Part shown: positions 9,111 through 18,292 of the stretch, in pieces | Layout: every line of letters begins with the position of its first letter | How positions within the stretch are numbered: position 1 is the first letter of the stretch | Assembly (NCBI RefSeq): GCF_001906925.1 | Contig: NZ_MRWQ01000004.1 | Coordinates: 62,001-126,000, forward strand | Length of the DNA: 64,000 bases | Origin: Domibacillus mangrovi | GTDB taxonomy: Bacteria; Bacillota; Bacilli; Bacillales; Domibacillaceae | Direction: 5' to 3' | Translations under genes and position numbers: made by a program | The notes under the pieces: generated by a model | The model's input: the letters and a program-made list of their open reading frames with translations, nothing else | Databases searched by the model: none | What the model was told of the DNA's origin: nothing

Positions 9111-9159
9111 GTTACAAGATCATATTGAGGAGCATAACGCGAGCCATCCATTTTCATTA

Positions 9160-9198
9160 AAAAACCTATGGAGTCACAGGATGGCTCCATAGGTTTTT
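9160..9198. terminator. Bidirectional intrinsic terminator
   Basis: AAAAACCTATGGAG pairs perfectly with CTCCATAGGTTTTT across an 11-base loop, with A and T tracts on both sides. It lies between the converging PfkB and dehydrogenase genes and can serve both. Confidence 0.9.
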
Positions 9199-9219
9199 CT
9201 AATTTGATATCGTCTTTAA

Positions 9220-10266
9220 TTATTGTTGAACATCGATCAAAATTTTAGCTTGGCTCTTATCTTTACCAAGAAGTTCTAGTCCATCTTCAACGATGTTGTC
9301 TAAAGTGATTTTCTTTGTAACAATCTTTTTCACATCAAGTTTACCTGAAGCGATTAAGCTGATGACTTCAGGGAAGATGTTGCGGTAAGCTAATACAGAT
9401 GTAAGGTTAGCTTCTTTAATAGTAAGTTGAAGAATATCTACTTTCACAGGTGCAGGGATGATAGAGATCACCATAATTTCTCCATTTTTCTTAATGGAAG
9501 AAATGGCATTAGCTAATGTCACTTCAGCACCAGCGACTTCATAGGCAACGTTAACACCGCCTCCAGATAGGGAAAGAATCGCTTCTGAGGAGTCTTCCTC
9601 TATTGCATTAATTGTGTGTGTAGCGCCCACTTCTTTTGCTTTTAAAAGACGTTCTGGAGAAACATCGACTGCATAAATTTCAGATGCACCAGCTACTTGT
9701 GCGGCCATAATCGTTAATAAACCGATTGGTCCAACGCCAAAAACAGCGACTTTATCGCCTAGTTTTAGTTTGCTTTGTCGTACGGAGTGCATTGCAACAG
9801 CCGTTGGTTCAACAAGGGCACCTTCTTCAAGTGAAACAGAATCATGAAGTTTGTGTACCATAGAAGGTTCAACAATAACATATTCTGCAAATCCGCCATT
9901 GGCGTTTAATCCGATAAAGCCAAAATTTACACACTGATTATAATGATTTTGCTTGCAATATTCACATTTACCACAATAAATAAGAGGTTCAATCGTTACT
10001 CGATCGCCGATGGAGATACCACTCACACCTTCTCCTACCTCAGCAACTGTTCCAGCAAATTCATGGCCCAATGTAAGTGGCGCCATTTCTCCAGAAACGG
10101 GATGTGGAACGTTTTCTTGAACGCCAACACCGTGATAAGCATGCAAGTCGCTTCCACAAATACCTGCGAAGCCAACCTTTACTTTTACTTTTCCTGGTTG
10201 GATGATAGGTTCTTCTTTATTCTCCACACGGACATCATGTTTTCCATACCATACAGCTGCTTTCAT
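9220..10266 (-). CDS. Zinc-dependent 2,3-butanediol dehydrogenase-like alcohol dehydrogenase
   Basis: A 348-residue medium-chain dehydrogenase. GICGSDLHAYHG and LGHEFAGTV give the catalytic zinc Cys, His and Glu. The structural zinc lobe has CGKCEYCKQNHYNQC, and GVGPIGLLT is the NAD(H)-binding glycine motif. The insertion VQENVPHPVSGEMAPLTLG before the GHE motif is typical of (R,R)-butanediol dehydrogenase (BdhA). The start at 10266 is chosen because AAGGGG lies nine bases upstream; the ATG at 10275 directly abuts that site. It probably interconverts acetoin and 2,3-butanediol in the cytosol. It is divergent from a LysR gene that likely regulates it. Confidence 0.85.
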   Translation of the reverse strand: MKAAVWYGKHDVRVENKEEPIIQPGKVKVKVGFAGICGSDLHAYHGVGVQENVPHPVSGEMAPLTLGHEFAGTVAEVGEGVSGISIGDRVTIEPLIYCGKCEYCKQNHYNQCVNFGFIGLNANGGFAEYVIVEPSMVHKLHDSVSLEEGALVEPTAVAMHSVRQSKLKLGDKVAVFGVGPIGLLTIMAAQVAGASEIYAVDVSPERLLKAKEVGATHTINAIEEDSSEAILSLSGGGVNVAYEVAGAEVTLANAISSIKKNGEIMVISIIPAPVKVDILQLTIKEANLTSVLAYRNIFPEVISLIASGKLDVKKIVTKKITLDNIVEDGLELLGKDKSQAKILIDVQQ

Positions 10267-10390
10267 GTTTTTCATCCCCTTAAACAGTTAATATATACTC
10301 TAATATCTACATTATAATGTTGTATTATGTTTTAATAAAATTAATATTATTAATGGATACTTAAGTTTTACTTAAGGAAGGGTGACGTCT

Positions 10391-11302
10391 ATGAATCTTG
10401 AACAGCTAAAGCACATTGTTGAGGTGGCGAAATGTCAGTCCATATCGAAAGCTTCTGAATCACTTCATATCACGCAATCAGGCATTAGTTTGTCTATTAC
10501 AGCACTGGAAAAGGAATTAGGATTAAAAATATTCAAACGTTCCCGGCTAGGAGCTATTCCAACGAAGGAAGGAAAAGAGATAATAAAAAAATCGTTAGAG
10601 GCTTTAAATAAGATTCAAGAAATCAAGGAAGAAGCCTATTTTCAAACACATTCAATAGCTGGAGAATTACGGTTTGAAGGAATTCCTGGCGTCATGCCAT
10701 CCTTAATTAAAACAGTTGCTTTTTTGAAAAGAAAGTACCCAAATCTTAGTATAGAAATATCTGAAAAAGGATCGTTTGAGATCATGGAAAATTTTCGCCA
10801 AAACAAGATTGATGCGGGGTTTGTTGCTATGAGTCAAGAGATGTTGCAAGAAAAAATAGGGTTAGATTTTGAACCTTTAGTCAAAGGAAAGATGGTTGTT
10901 TGTGTCGGGAAAAATTCTCCTTTATCTGGGAGGAAAACGATCCATCCTCAAGAGCTAAAAAAGGAAACTTTTATTTTATATAAAGATGATTATGTCAATT
11001 GGTTTATACGAGATTTTACCGAAAGCTTCGGTCAGGTTCATATATTATTTACAACGAATAATAGCTATGCGATTGAGAAAGCTTTGATAGAAGGAGTGGC
11101 CATGACTATTGGACATGATTATTCATTTGCTAATCATCCACTTGTGATCAGTGGTGAATTAGTTACGTTAGAGGTGACGCCATATTTACAGCAGACGATC
11201 TATTTCGGATGGTTGAAAAAAAGAGACGAGCCACTTTCAATTATATCTAAGCAAGTCATTCAATTATTTAAACGGGAGTTAACTGGAGAGGATTTGCTGT
11301 AA
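10391..11302 (+). CDS. LysR family transcriptional regulator
   Basis: A 303-residue LysR regulator: an N-terminal winged helix (residues 1-60, MNLEQLKHIVEVAKCQSISK and HITQSGISLSITALEKEL) and a periplasmic-binding-like effector domain (about 88-300). The ATG at 10391 is eight or nine bases after AGGAAGG; a GTG three codons earlier is closer to that site. It is divergently transcribed from the butanediol dehydrogenase over a 124-base AT-rich region, the classic LysR arrangement, so it probably controls that gene and itself. The effector is unknown. Confidence 0.85.
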   Translation: MNLEQLKHIVEVAKCQSISKASESLHITQSGISLSITALEKELGLKIFKRSRLGAIPTKEGKEIIKKSLEALNKIQEIKEEAYFQTHSIAGELRFEGIPGVMPSLIKTVAFLKRKYPNLSIEISEKGSFEIMENFRQNKIDAGFVAMSQEMLQEKIGLDFEPLVKGKMVVCVGKNSPLSGRKTIHPQELKKETFILYKDDYVNWFIRDFTESFGQVHILFTTNNSYAIEKALIEGVAMTIGHDYSFANHPLVISGELVTLEVTPYLQQTIYFGWLKKRDEPLSIISKQVIQLFKRELTGEDLL

Positions 11303-11534
11303 AATAGGAATAAGAATATAGGTTTTTTTCGCTCTCTCATAAAACCCTTAATGATCATTAAGGAGGAGGCCAGTGAAACAGCAATCATATGACAATTACA
11401 CACGCTATTACTCATTGCAGCATTTTGTCTAATTACCGCTTAGTGTGATCACGATTATTAGGTCGATAATGTGTGCTTTTAAAGCAAGTAGCGCTGATCA
11501 AGGCAAGGGATTTTATCTACATACTAAACGATCT
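11303..11534. other. Intergenic region with possible permease relic
   Basis: Between the LysR gene and the FecCD operon there is a perfect dyad CCTTAATGATCATTAAGG at 11347-11364, then AAGGAGGAGG and a GTG that opens a 19-codon frame. In a neighbouring frame the sequence reads HTLLLIAAFCLITA, similar to the first membrane helix of FecCD permeases. This may be the frameshifted start of a lost permease, but the match is short. Confidence 0.25.
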
Positions 11535-12542
11535 TTATTTTTTCAATAATAAGTACATGAAATAAGGTGCACCGATTAATGCGGCCATAATACCTGCTGG
11601 AACACCATCCGGGTCCACTACATTACGTCCAATTGTGTCTGCAAATAATAAAAGCCATCCGCCAATTAGAATGGCGAGGGGAAGAAACAATTGATTTCGC
11701 GGACCTACTAACGCTTTTGCGATATGGGGAGCCATGAGCCCAATAAAGGCAATTCCACCTGTAACGGAAACAGCAGAAGCGGCTAGTGCAACTGCAGTTA
11801 AGAGCAAGGCAATCCGCTCCTTTTCAATCGAAACCCCGACGCCTATCGCCACAGGTTCACTAAGTCCAAGAAGATTTAAACGATTGGCTTTGTATAGCGT
11901 AAAGGGAATAAGGACTAACAGCCAAGGAAGGATGGCCCATATAAAAGGCCAATCCGCACCCCAAATGTTCCCGGCTAACCATTTTGCGATAAAGTCCACT
12001 TTTGAACGTTCAGCTGATGAAATGAGTACAATCATGATGCCGGAAAGGGCCATTGAAAATCCGATCCCAACGAGCACTAATCGAACGGGCTTAAGACCTC
12101 CATTTCGGTTATACGAAAATGCATAGATCAAGCATGCGGTCATTAAAGCACCTGCAAAAGCAACAATCGGAAGCAAGTAAACGAATGCGCCCGCTTGGAC
12201 AGGGACAAACAAAAAGAAAACAGCAATAGCCACACCGGCTCCAGAATTTATACCAATAATGCCGGGATCCGCTAAATCATTGCGTGTAATTCCTTGTAAA
12301 ATAGCACCAGATAGGGCAAGTGCCATGCCTGCTAATAACGTAATGATGATCCGTGGTAACCGGACAGAAAATAAAATAAAATCTTCTTTAAATGTACCTT
12401 GACCGAGAAAAGTTGGGATTAGTCTGTCATACGTTAATGGGGAATAACCGATCCCCATTCCAATAACGGCTGTCAATATAATAAGTGTTGTTAACAGACA
12501 AAAGACGATTCGCTGTTTTTTGAGTAACGCTGGCTGAATCAT
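11535..12542 (-). CDS. Iron-siderophore ABC transporter permease (FecCD family), second subunit
   Basis: A 335-residue membrane protein with about ten helices. The block GMALALSGAILQGITRNDLADPGIIG is the FecCD family signature, and GGIAFIGLMAPHIAK is the cytoplasmic coupling loop that contacts the ATPase. Its start overlaps the end of the upstream permease by four bases (ATGA), so the two are translationally coupled and probably form a heterodimeric channel. It resembles the YfiZ/YfhA-type pair for hydroxamate siderophores such as schizokinen; substrate by homology only. It is the last gene of the Fur-controlled operon. Confidence 0.9.
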   Translation of the reverse strand: MIQPALLKKQRIVFCLLTTLIILTAVIGMGIGYSPLTYDRLIPTFLGQGTFKEDFILFSVRLPRIIITLLAGMALALSGAILQGITRNDLADPGIIGINSGAGVAIAVFFLFVPVQAGAFVYLLPIVAFAGALMTACLIYAFSYNRNGGLKPVRLVLVGIGFSMALSGIMIVLISSAERSKVDFIAKWLAGNIWGADWPFIWAILPWLLVLIPFTLYKANRLNLLGLSEPVAIGVGVSIEKERIALLLTAVALAASAVSVTGGIAFIGLMAPHIAKALVGPRNQLFLPLAILIGGWLLLFADTIGRNVVDPDGVPAGIMAALIGAPYFMYLLLKK

Positions 12543-13516
12543 GAGAACGTTTTACCTCCTTTATGAACGATGAAAAGAAAGAAGGGCAAGCCTAGCATGG
12601 CAACAATAGCCGCCACAGGTGTTTCATAAGGAGAATTGATTGTACGGCCAAGCGTATCGGCAAACAGCATAAAAATGGCTCCTGAAACAGCCGCCATCGG
12701 TATAATATAACGGTAATCTGTTCCAACAATTGCTCGAACGATATGAGGAACCATTAACCCGATAAATGCCATATTCCCAGCAAGTGCTACAGAAGCACCC
12801 GCGAGTAATGTAATGACAATAAATAGGATCGTTTTTATTTGTGTTGTTTTTTGACCTAGTCCAACGGCTGTTTCTTCGTTTAAACTAAGAATGGTCAGTT
12901 GTCTTGAGAGGATAAGAGAAATAAGTATACTGATCGAAATAAAGGGCACGATCACTTGAAGCTGTCCCCAAGAAGTACCGATTAATCCTCCGGCTGTCCA
13001 CATGGATACATCTTTTGAAACTTTAAAATAAATACCAATTCCTTCTGCGATAGCAGATAGGAAGGCGGAAACAGCCGCCCCAGCGAGTACAATACGCAGA
13101 GGGGAAAAGCCGCCCTTCTTCATAGCACCAAGACCGAAAACCATCAAGGCTCCGATAGCTGCTCCCACAAAACAAGCAATCATAATTCCGAAATAATTGG
13201 CTGCAGGGATAAAGACTACGGTTATGGCCAGTGCAGCATTTGCCCCAGCTGTTAGTCCAAGTAAATGCATCATGGCACCCGAAACGGCTAATGCCGCTCC
13301 AACAAAAATAGCAGCAATTTCACGCGGCAGGCGAATTTCACGGATAATGGAAATAGCATCTCCCTTCGCTCCCGAAGAAAGTGCCAGCCAAACATCTTTA
13401 AGGGCGATGTCCGCTGCTCCGAATACCATTGCTGTCAAAAACATCCCAATAAATACAAGGATTCCGGCAATCAGTTTAAAAATAAATGGGATCGTATAAC
13501 CGTTTTCTTTCATCAT
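12539..13516 (-). CDS. Iron-siderophore ABC transporter permease (FecCD family), first subunit
   Basis: A 325-residue FecCD permease. GAALAVSGAMMHLLGL near residue 70, GNMAFIGLMVPHIVRAIVG and FADTLGRTINSPYETPVAAI are the conserved family blocks. Two adjacent ATGs at 13516 and 13513 are equally plausible starts. It follows the binding-protein gene across a strong intercistronic palindrome and overlaps the next permease by four bases. It forms the membrane channel of a ferric-siderophore importer. Confidence 0.9.
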   Translation of the reverse strand: MMKENGYTIPFIFKLIAGILVFIGMFLTAMVFGAADIALKDVWLALSSGAKGDAISIIREIRLPREIAAIFVGAALAVSGAMMHLLGLTAGANAALAITVVFIPAANYFGIMIACFVGAAIGALMVFGLGAMKKGGFSPLRIVLAGAAVSAFLSAIAEGIGIYFKVSKDVSMWTAGGLIGTSWGQLQVIVPFISISILISLILSRQLTILSLNEETAVGLGQKTTQIKTILFIVITLLAGASVALAGNMAFIGLMVPHIVRAIVGTDYRYIIPMAAVSGAIFMLFADTLGRTINSPYETPVAAIVAMLGLPFFLFIVHKGGKTFS

Positions 13517-13545
13517 TAAATAATCATCTTTTCTTTTATAGAATA

Positions 13546-13578
13546 AAGGAGGAATTCTTAACTTAAGAATTCCTCCTT
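13546..13578. promoter_or_regulatory. Perfect intercistronic palindrome
   Basis: AAGGAGGAATTCTTAA and TTAAGAATTCCTCCTT are perfect 16-base arms around a single C. It lies between the binding-protein stop and the first permease start. There is no long T-tract, so it more likely protects the 3' end of the binding-protein message or tunes the subunit ratio than fully terminates transcription. Confidence 0.6.
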
Positions 13579-13585
13579 ATTTGAA

Positions 13586-14509
13586 TTAGTGACCGAGAAA
13601 GTTTTTAATAAAGTAGTCCAGCTGAAAATCTAACGTTAATGGATCATTGAAGTAAAATTCTTTCATGTTCACTTCAAAAACTCGGTTATTTTTAACAGCA
13701 GGGATGTTTTTATACGTATCGGTTTCTTGGAATGAATTATCCTGCTCCGAGTCTTTACTAAGAATGACATAGTCTCCTGAAAATTCAGGTAAAACTTCTA
13801 AAGATAATGCGTAGTATCCATCTTTTAAAGCCGTTTCTCTTACTTTTTCAGGCATCTTTAATTTCATTTCTTGATAAAGAATTTCTGTACCGCGGCCCCA
13901 GTTATCACCGTATACATAAAGTTGTTTGTCAAAGTTTTCAATGACAGAAACAGTTGTCTCTTCGCCGATTTTGTCTTTAATGTCTTCACCAGCTGTTTGT
14001 GCACGTTTTTTGAAGTCATCAACCCATGCTTTTTCTTCTTTTTCTTTATTTAATAATTTGCCTATTTCTAAGTGTTGGGTTAAATAATCTACTTTTCCGT
14101 ATGTATACGTGACAGTAGGAGCAATTTCACTCAATTTATCGACGTTGTTAATTGTTGATAAACCAATGATTAAATCAGGTTCTAGTTCAATAATTTTTTC
14201 TAAACTTTCATCGGATACTTCTTCAACATTCTTTAATTTTTCGTCAAAGCGCGGGTTCATCTTGGACCATGAATCCACACCGACAAGGTTAACATCTAAA
14301 GCCATGATGTTACCGGCAAAAGAAGAAAGGACCAAAACCCGTTGTGGGTCAGCAGGAACTTCGATAGGTCCATTTTCGGATTGATAGGTGATGGTGCCTG
14401 CTTTTTCTTTGTCCGTAGAAGCTTTTTTCTCGTTATTGTCAGATTCATTACTGCAAGCACTAATAATGAGCACGAGCAATAGCATGAATGGGAGGAATCG
14501 TTTTTTCAT
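13586..14509 (-). CDS. Ferric-siderophore substrate-binding lipoprotein
   Basis: A 307-residue class III (FepB/TroA-type) binding protein. MKKRFLPFMLLLVLIISAC is a lipoprotein signal with the lipidated Cys at residue 19. The mature part contains QRVLVLSSFAGNIMALDVN, EKIIELEPDLIIGL and a long backbone helix rich in Lys/Glu (about residues 150-180), all typical of iron-siderophore binding proteins such as YfiY. It is anchored to the outer face of the membrane and delivers cargo to the two FecCD permeases downstream. The start overlaps the 3' end of the ATPase reading frame by 50 bases. Confidence 0.9.
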   Translation of the reverse strand: MKKRFLPFMLLLVLIISACSNESDNNEKKASTDKEKAGTITYQSENGPIEVPADPQRVLVLSSFAGNIMALDVNLVGVDSWSKMNPRFDEKLKNVEEVSDESLEKIIELEPDLIIGLSTINNVDKLSEIAPTVTYTYGKVDYLTQHLEIGKLLNKEKEEKAWVDDFKKRAQTAGEDIKDKIGEETTVSVIENFDKQLYVYGDNWGRGTEILYQEMKLKMPEKVRETALKDGYYALSLEVLPEFSGDYVILSKDSEQDNSFQETDTYKNIPAVKNNRVFEVNMKEFYFNDPLTLDFQLDYFIKNFLGH

Positions 14510-15305
14510 TTTTATCGTCTCCTTTTAATAGATCGTATGCAACACAAATTGGTTTATTTGTCCGGGGGTCCCGTCCAATTTCAGCGTCAATATGAAATAC
14601 TTTTTTTAGCACGTCATGATTCATCACTTCCTCACAATTTCCCGCTTTCACAATTTCTCCGTCTTTTAAAGCAATGATAAAGTCAGCGAAACGAGCAGCT
14701 TGGTTTAAATCATGAAGGACCATGACAATTGTACGTTCTTGTTCTGCATTTAATTTTTGCAACAGTTCTAAAACCTCTAGTTGATGTGCCATATCTAAAT
14801 AAGTCGTAGGTTCATCAAGGAAAATCATTTCCGTTTCTTGTGCAAGAGCCATGGCGATCCAGACACGTTGGCGTTGACCTCCTGACAGGGCATCGACAGG
14901 TCGGAACTTAAAATCGTGTGTTCCTGTGACTTCAAGTGCCCAATCAATGATTTCATAATCTTTTTTTGTTAAGCGTCCGAAGCCTTTTTGATAGGGAAAA
15001 CGTCCATAAGACACTAGCTCACCGACCGTCAATCCACTAGCACTTTCCGGTGTTTGTGGAAGAATCGCCATTTTTTTGCGAGTCGCTTTGTGCTTTCTTT
15101 AGAGATGTGTTCTCCATCTAAAACAACTGTTCCAGATTGATATGGAATAATACGGGTCAGTGCTTTTAATAACGTAGATTTTCCACAGCCATTTGAACCG
15201 ATAATGGTTGTGATTTTTTTATCTGGAATTTGTATACTGAGATCTTTTACAATTAATCGTTCACTGTAGCCAATCTTTAAATCATCTGTGTATAGGCGAA
15301 CCATT
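14460..15305 (-). pseudogene. Iron-siderophore ABC transporter ATPase, frameshifted at an A7 tract
   Basis: The frame starting at ATG 15305 (after GGAGGTTACGTA) carries the Walker A motif GSNGCGKST. It leaves frame at the seven-T run 15071-15077 (A7 on the coding strand), where it would run on for about 10 unrelated residues. The continuation in the other frame carries ILPQTPES (Q-loop), LSGGQRQR (signature), IFLDEPTTYLD (Walker B) and VLHDLNQA (H-loop). Eight adenines would restore a complete YusV-type ATPase of about 280 residues. The run reads A_AAA_AAA in the right phase, so -1 slippage could also join the halves. Without a functional ATPase the importer would be inactive. The C-terminus overlaps the binding-protein gene. 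Confidence 0.85.
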
Positions 15306-15337
15306 ACGTAACCTCCAAATTCATTAAGATTATATAA

Positions 15338-15358
15338 TTGATAATGATAATCAATTAC
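15338..15358. promoter_or_regulatory. Fur box in a divergent promoter region
   Basis: ATTGATAATGATAATCAATT is a near-perfect Fur operator (consensus GATAATGATAATCATTATC). It sits between the divergent ATPase (start 15305) and reductase (start 15384) genes. Iron-loaded Fur is expected to repress both directions. Confidence 0.9.
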
Positions 15359-15383
15359 AATTAATTCACAGGAGTGAACACAT

Positions 15384-16433
15384 ATGAAACAGCAAGAGTT
15401 ATTTGATGTAACGGTCATTGGAGGAGGTCCAGCAGGGCTTTATTCCGCTTTTTATAGTGGACTTAGAGAAATGAAAACAAAGCTTATTGAATATCAGCCA
15501 CAATTAGGCGGGAAAATTCATGTGTATCCAGAGAAAATGATTTGGGACGTTGGAGGACTGATGCCAATAACAGGAGCAAAATTAATTGAACAACTTGTAG
15601 AGCAAGGATTAACGTTTAATCCAGAAGTAGTGCTGAATGAAAAAGTAGAGTCGATCACACGTGATGATAAAGGCATTTTTATATTACAATCTGCCTCAGG
15701 CCAAAAGCATTTTTCGAAAACAGTCATTGTGGCTGTTGGTGGTGGAATATTGAACCCGCAAAAGTTAGAAATAGAAGGTGCAGAGAGGTTCGAAGTGTCT
15801 AATTTAAATTACACAGTAAAGTCTTTAAAACATTTTAAAGATAAAACGGTAATTATTTCAGGTGGCGGGAATTCCGCAATCGATTGGGCAAATGAATTAG
15901 AGCCTATCGCAAAAAATGTTTATGTAACATATAGAAAAGATGCTTTAGCAGGTCATGAAGCACAAGTAACAGAGCTGATGCACAGTTCCGCTGTTTGTTT
16001 CTTCAATACGTCGATTACAAAACTAGTAGCAAGCACTGATCATGAAGTCATTGAACGTGTTGAACTAACAAATCATGAAACAGGAGAGATGTCGTATTTG
16101 TCCATTGATGAAGTGATTATTAATCATGGTTATGAACGTGATAAGACATTACTTGAAAACAGCGAAGTGAATATAGCAATAGCAGATCATTACTATATCG
16201 CAGGTAATGCGGCGAGCGAATCTTCAGTAGATGGACTATACGCAGCTGGAGACATTTTAAAGCACGAAGGGAAATTACATTTAATAGCGGGTGCTTTCCA
16301 AGATGCTGCAAACGCTATAAATAAAGCAAAGCAATTTATTCAGCCTGATGCTAATAAAACCGGAATGGTCTCTTCTCATAATGAGGTTTTTAAAAAGCGC
16401 AATCGGGAATTGATTCAAAAAATAATGAAATAA
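15384..16433 (+). CDS. Ferredoxin/flavodoxin--NADP(+) reductase, type 2 (YcgT-like)
   Basis: A 349-residue thioredoxin-reductase-like flavoprotein without the CxxC redox pair. VIGGGPAGLYSAFYSG is the FAD site (residues about 11-26), ISGGGNSAIDWANEL is the NADPH site (about 155), and GLYAAGDI near residue 287 closes the FAD domain. The ATG follows CAGGAGTGAACACAT. Type 2 ferredoxin-NADP reductases supply electrons to ferredoxin or flavodoxin. The Fur box shared with the siderophore importer suggests a role in iron limitation, possibly reduction of ferric-siderophore. A good terminator follows. Confidence 0.88.
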   Translation: MKQQELFDVTVIGGGPAGLYSAFYSGLREMKTKLIEYQPQLGGKIHVYPEKMIWDVGGLMPITGAKLIEQLVEQGLTFNPEVVLNEKVESITRDDKGIFILQSASGQKHFSKTVIVAVGGGILNPQKLEIEGAERFEVSNLNYTVKSLKHFKDKTVIISGGGNSAIDWANELEPIAKNVYVTYRKDALAGHEAQVTELMHSSAVCFFNTSITKLVASTDHEVIERVELTNHETGEMSYLSIDEVIINHGYERDKTLLENSEVNIAIADHYYIAGNAASESSVDGLYAAGDILKHEGKLHLIAGAFQDAANAINKAKQFIQPDANKTGMVSSHNEVFKKRNRELIQKIMK

Positions 16434-16461
16434 TCTAAACATACAGGCAAAATTCTATATA

Positions 16462-16513
16462 AAAAAGCTGTTTCTTCAATCGTGTTTATACTAACGAAGG
16501 AACAGCTTTACAT
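16462..16513 (+). terminator. Intrinsic terminator after the reductase
   Basis: AAAGCTGTTTCTTC pairs with GAAGGAACAGCTTT (one wobble) across a roughly 20-base loop, followed by a T-rich stretch. Confidence 0.65.
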
Positions 16514-16626
16514 TTTATATTTAATTAATAAGGGAGGATGGGATCAGTACATACTCTTCTATTTTAGGTCAAGTGTACGCAGTGACTCCCTTCTGTTGAA
16601 TTATTCATAATATGGGAAAATGTTTT

Positions 16627-16640
16627 TTGAAGCGCTTACA
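16627..16640. promoter_or_regulatory. cre-like site, upstream
   Basis: TTGAAGCGCTTACA contains the AAGCGCTT core of CcpA cre sites but departs from the TGWAANCGNTNWCA consensus at two positions. It lies about 250 bases upstream of the sugar symporter start. Confidence 0.45.
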
Positions 16641-16826
16641 AATTAATATTGACGCAACAAAAAGAGGATGGTATTCTATTTATACGCAATTTTGTTAGTT
16701 CAATAAACTAATTAATTATCTATATCAAGATCCGATAGTATTTTTGAAAGGGTTTTTAAAAAAGAATAATTTTTAAAGGAAAAGGCAAATCTGCTTAGGA
16801 CCTATTTCTATTAATTATCAGGAAAA

Positions 16827-16840
16827 TGTTAACGGTTACA
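16827..16840. promoter_or_regulatory. cre-like site near the symporter promoter
   Basis: TGTTAACGGTTACA matches the cre consensus TGWAANCGNTNWCA at all but one fixed position. It lies 47 bases upstream of the symporter start, where CcpA or a LacI-type sugar regulator would block transcription. The rest of the 16434-16887 interval contains no gene. Confidence 0.6.
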
Positions 16841-16887
16841 TCATAAAGGATTTAAAAGTTCAAATTAAAGTAATGGAGGGATAAACG

Positions 16888-18276
16888 ATGAGTCAAAAAA
16901 CAATAGAAGCAGGATCTACAAATACAGAAATCAGAAAATTTGGCATGAGAGATAAATTTGGTTATTTGTTTGGTGATTTCGGTAATGATTTTTTCTTTAT
17001 GCTAGTCATGACATTCTTAATGGTTTTTTACACAGATGTTTTTCATATTAATGCAGCTACGGTAGGGGTCCTCTTTTTAGTTGCTCGACTGTGGGATGCT
17101 TTTGCGGATGTTGCATGGGGCCGGTTTATTGATACGAGAAAGCCTGGAAAGAACGGTAAATTTAAACCATGGATTTTCAGAATGTCCTTTCCGCTCGTGA
17201 TTTCAGGTGTATTAATGTTCGTGACAATTCCAGGGATGTCGGATGGATTTTATATGGCATGGGCTTTCGTTACCTATATTGTCTGGGGAACTTTATACAG
17301 CACGGTGAACATTCCATACGGCTCCATGGCGTCTGTCATTACGAGCGATCCTCTTGAACGTACAGCATTATCCACTTGGAGAACGATGGGGGCAATGCTG
17401 GCAAGTTTAATCATTAATGTACTTGGCCCGCTTATTGTGTTTGTAGACAATAAGATAGATGCGAACCGTATGCTGATGGCAGCCGCTATTTTTGGTGTTC
17501 TGGCGATTGTTTGTTACATGGCATGCTATAAATTATCAACGGAACGTATTGTTGCACCTGAAAAAGAAAAAGTGAATATGGGTAAAACAATGAAAGGTCT
17601 TTTGAAAAATAAGCCATTAATTTTTATTTTGATTGCATCTTTACTTTTTATGGTGAATACGATGCTGATTGGTACGGTTAATGTATATTTATTTAAGGAT
17701 TATTTCAGTAACGCAGCCGCTTTAAGTATCGTAGGCTTTATCCAAGCGGCATCTGTCTTTTTGGCCATTCCGTTAGTGTCACCACTTGTAGCTAGATTTG
17801 GCAAAAAAGAAACAGCGGCCGCAGGTATGTTCCTTGCAGGCGCTGTCTATACTCTTTTATACTTCATGCCAAACTTGACATTAACGCCATTTATCACTCT
17901 TTCAGCTGTAGGGATGTTTGGATTTGCCTTCTTCAATTTAGTCGTTTGGGCATTCGTAACAGATGTGATCGATTACCATGAATATTTAACTGGTTTGCGG
18001 GAAGATGCCACGGTCTATTCGATCTATTCAATGGCTCGAAAAATAGGCCAAGCGATTGCGGGCGGTCTCGGTGGTATTGCCATTGCAGCGGTTGGCTATG
18101 ATGCCACTCGTGAGGCGCAAACGCAAAGCACGCTTGATGGGATTCATGCACTCGCTACTTTAGTGCCTGCCGTCATCTATATAGTGGTTTTCCTTATCTT
18201 GGTATTATTATACCCGTTGAGTAAGAAACGGACAAACCAACTAGCTGCTGATTTAGTTGAAAAACGAAAAATATAA
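16888..18276 (+). CDS. GPH-family sugar:cation symporter (MFS)
   Basis: A 462-residue, 12-helix transporter of the glycoside-pentoside-hexuronide family. LFLVARLWDAFADVAWGRFID (the family's D-x-x-x-D region after helix 2) and the cytoplasmic loop TRKPGKNGKFKPWI are characteristic. It starts at ATG after TGGAGGGATAAACG. The cre-like sites upstream suggest repression when preferred sugars are present. No glycosidase or sugar kinase is adjacent, so the cargo (disaccharide, xyloside or uronide) is unknown. A terminator follows immediately. Confidence 0.85.
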   Translation: MSQKTIEAGSTNTEIRKFGMRDKFGYLFGDFGNDFFFMLVMTFLMVFYTDVFHINAATVGVLFLVARLWDAFADVAWGRFIDTRKPGKNGKFKPWIFRMSFPLVISGVLMFVTIPGMSDGFYMAWAFVTYIVWGTLYSTVNIPYGSMASVITSDPLERTALSTWRTMGAMLASLIINVLGPLIVFVDNKIDANRMLMAAAIFGVLAIVCYMACYKLSTERIVAPEKEKVNMGKTMKGLLKNKPLIFILIASLLFMVNTMLIGTVNVYLFKDYFSNAAALSIVGFIQAASVFLAIPLVSPLVARFGKKETAAAGMFLAGAVYTLLYFMPNLTLTPFITLSAVGMFGFAFFNLVVWAFVTDVIDYHEYLTGLREDATVYSIYSMARKIGQAIAGGLGGIAIAAVGYDATREAQTQSTLDGIHALATLVPAVIYIVVFLILVLLYPLSKKRTNQLAADLVEKRKI

Positions 18277-18292
18277 CGAGCATAATTTAATA

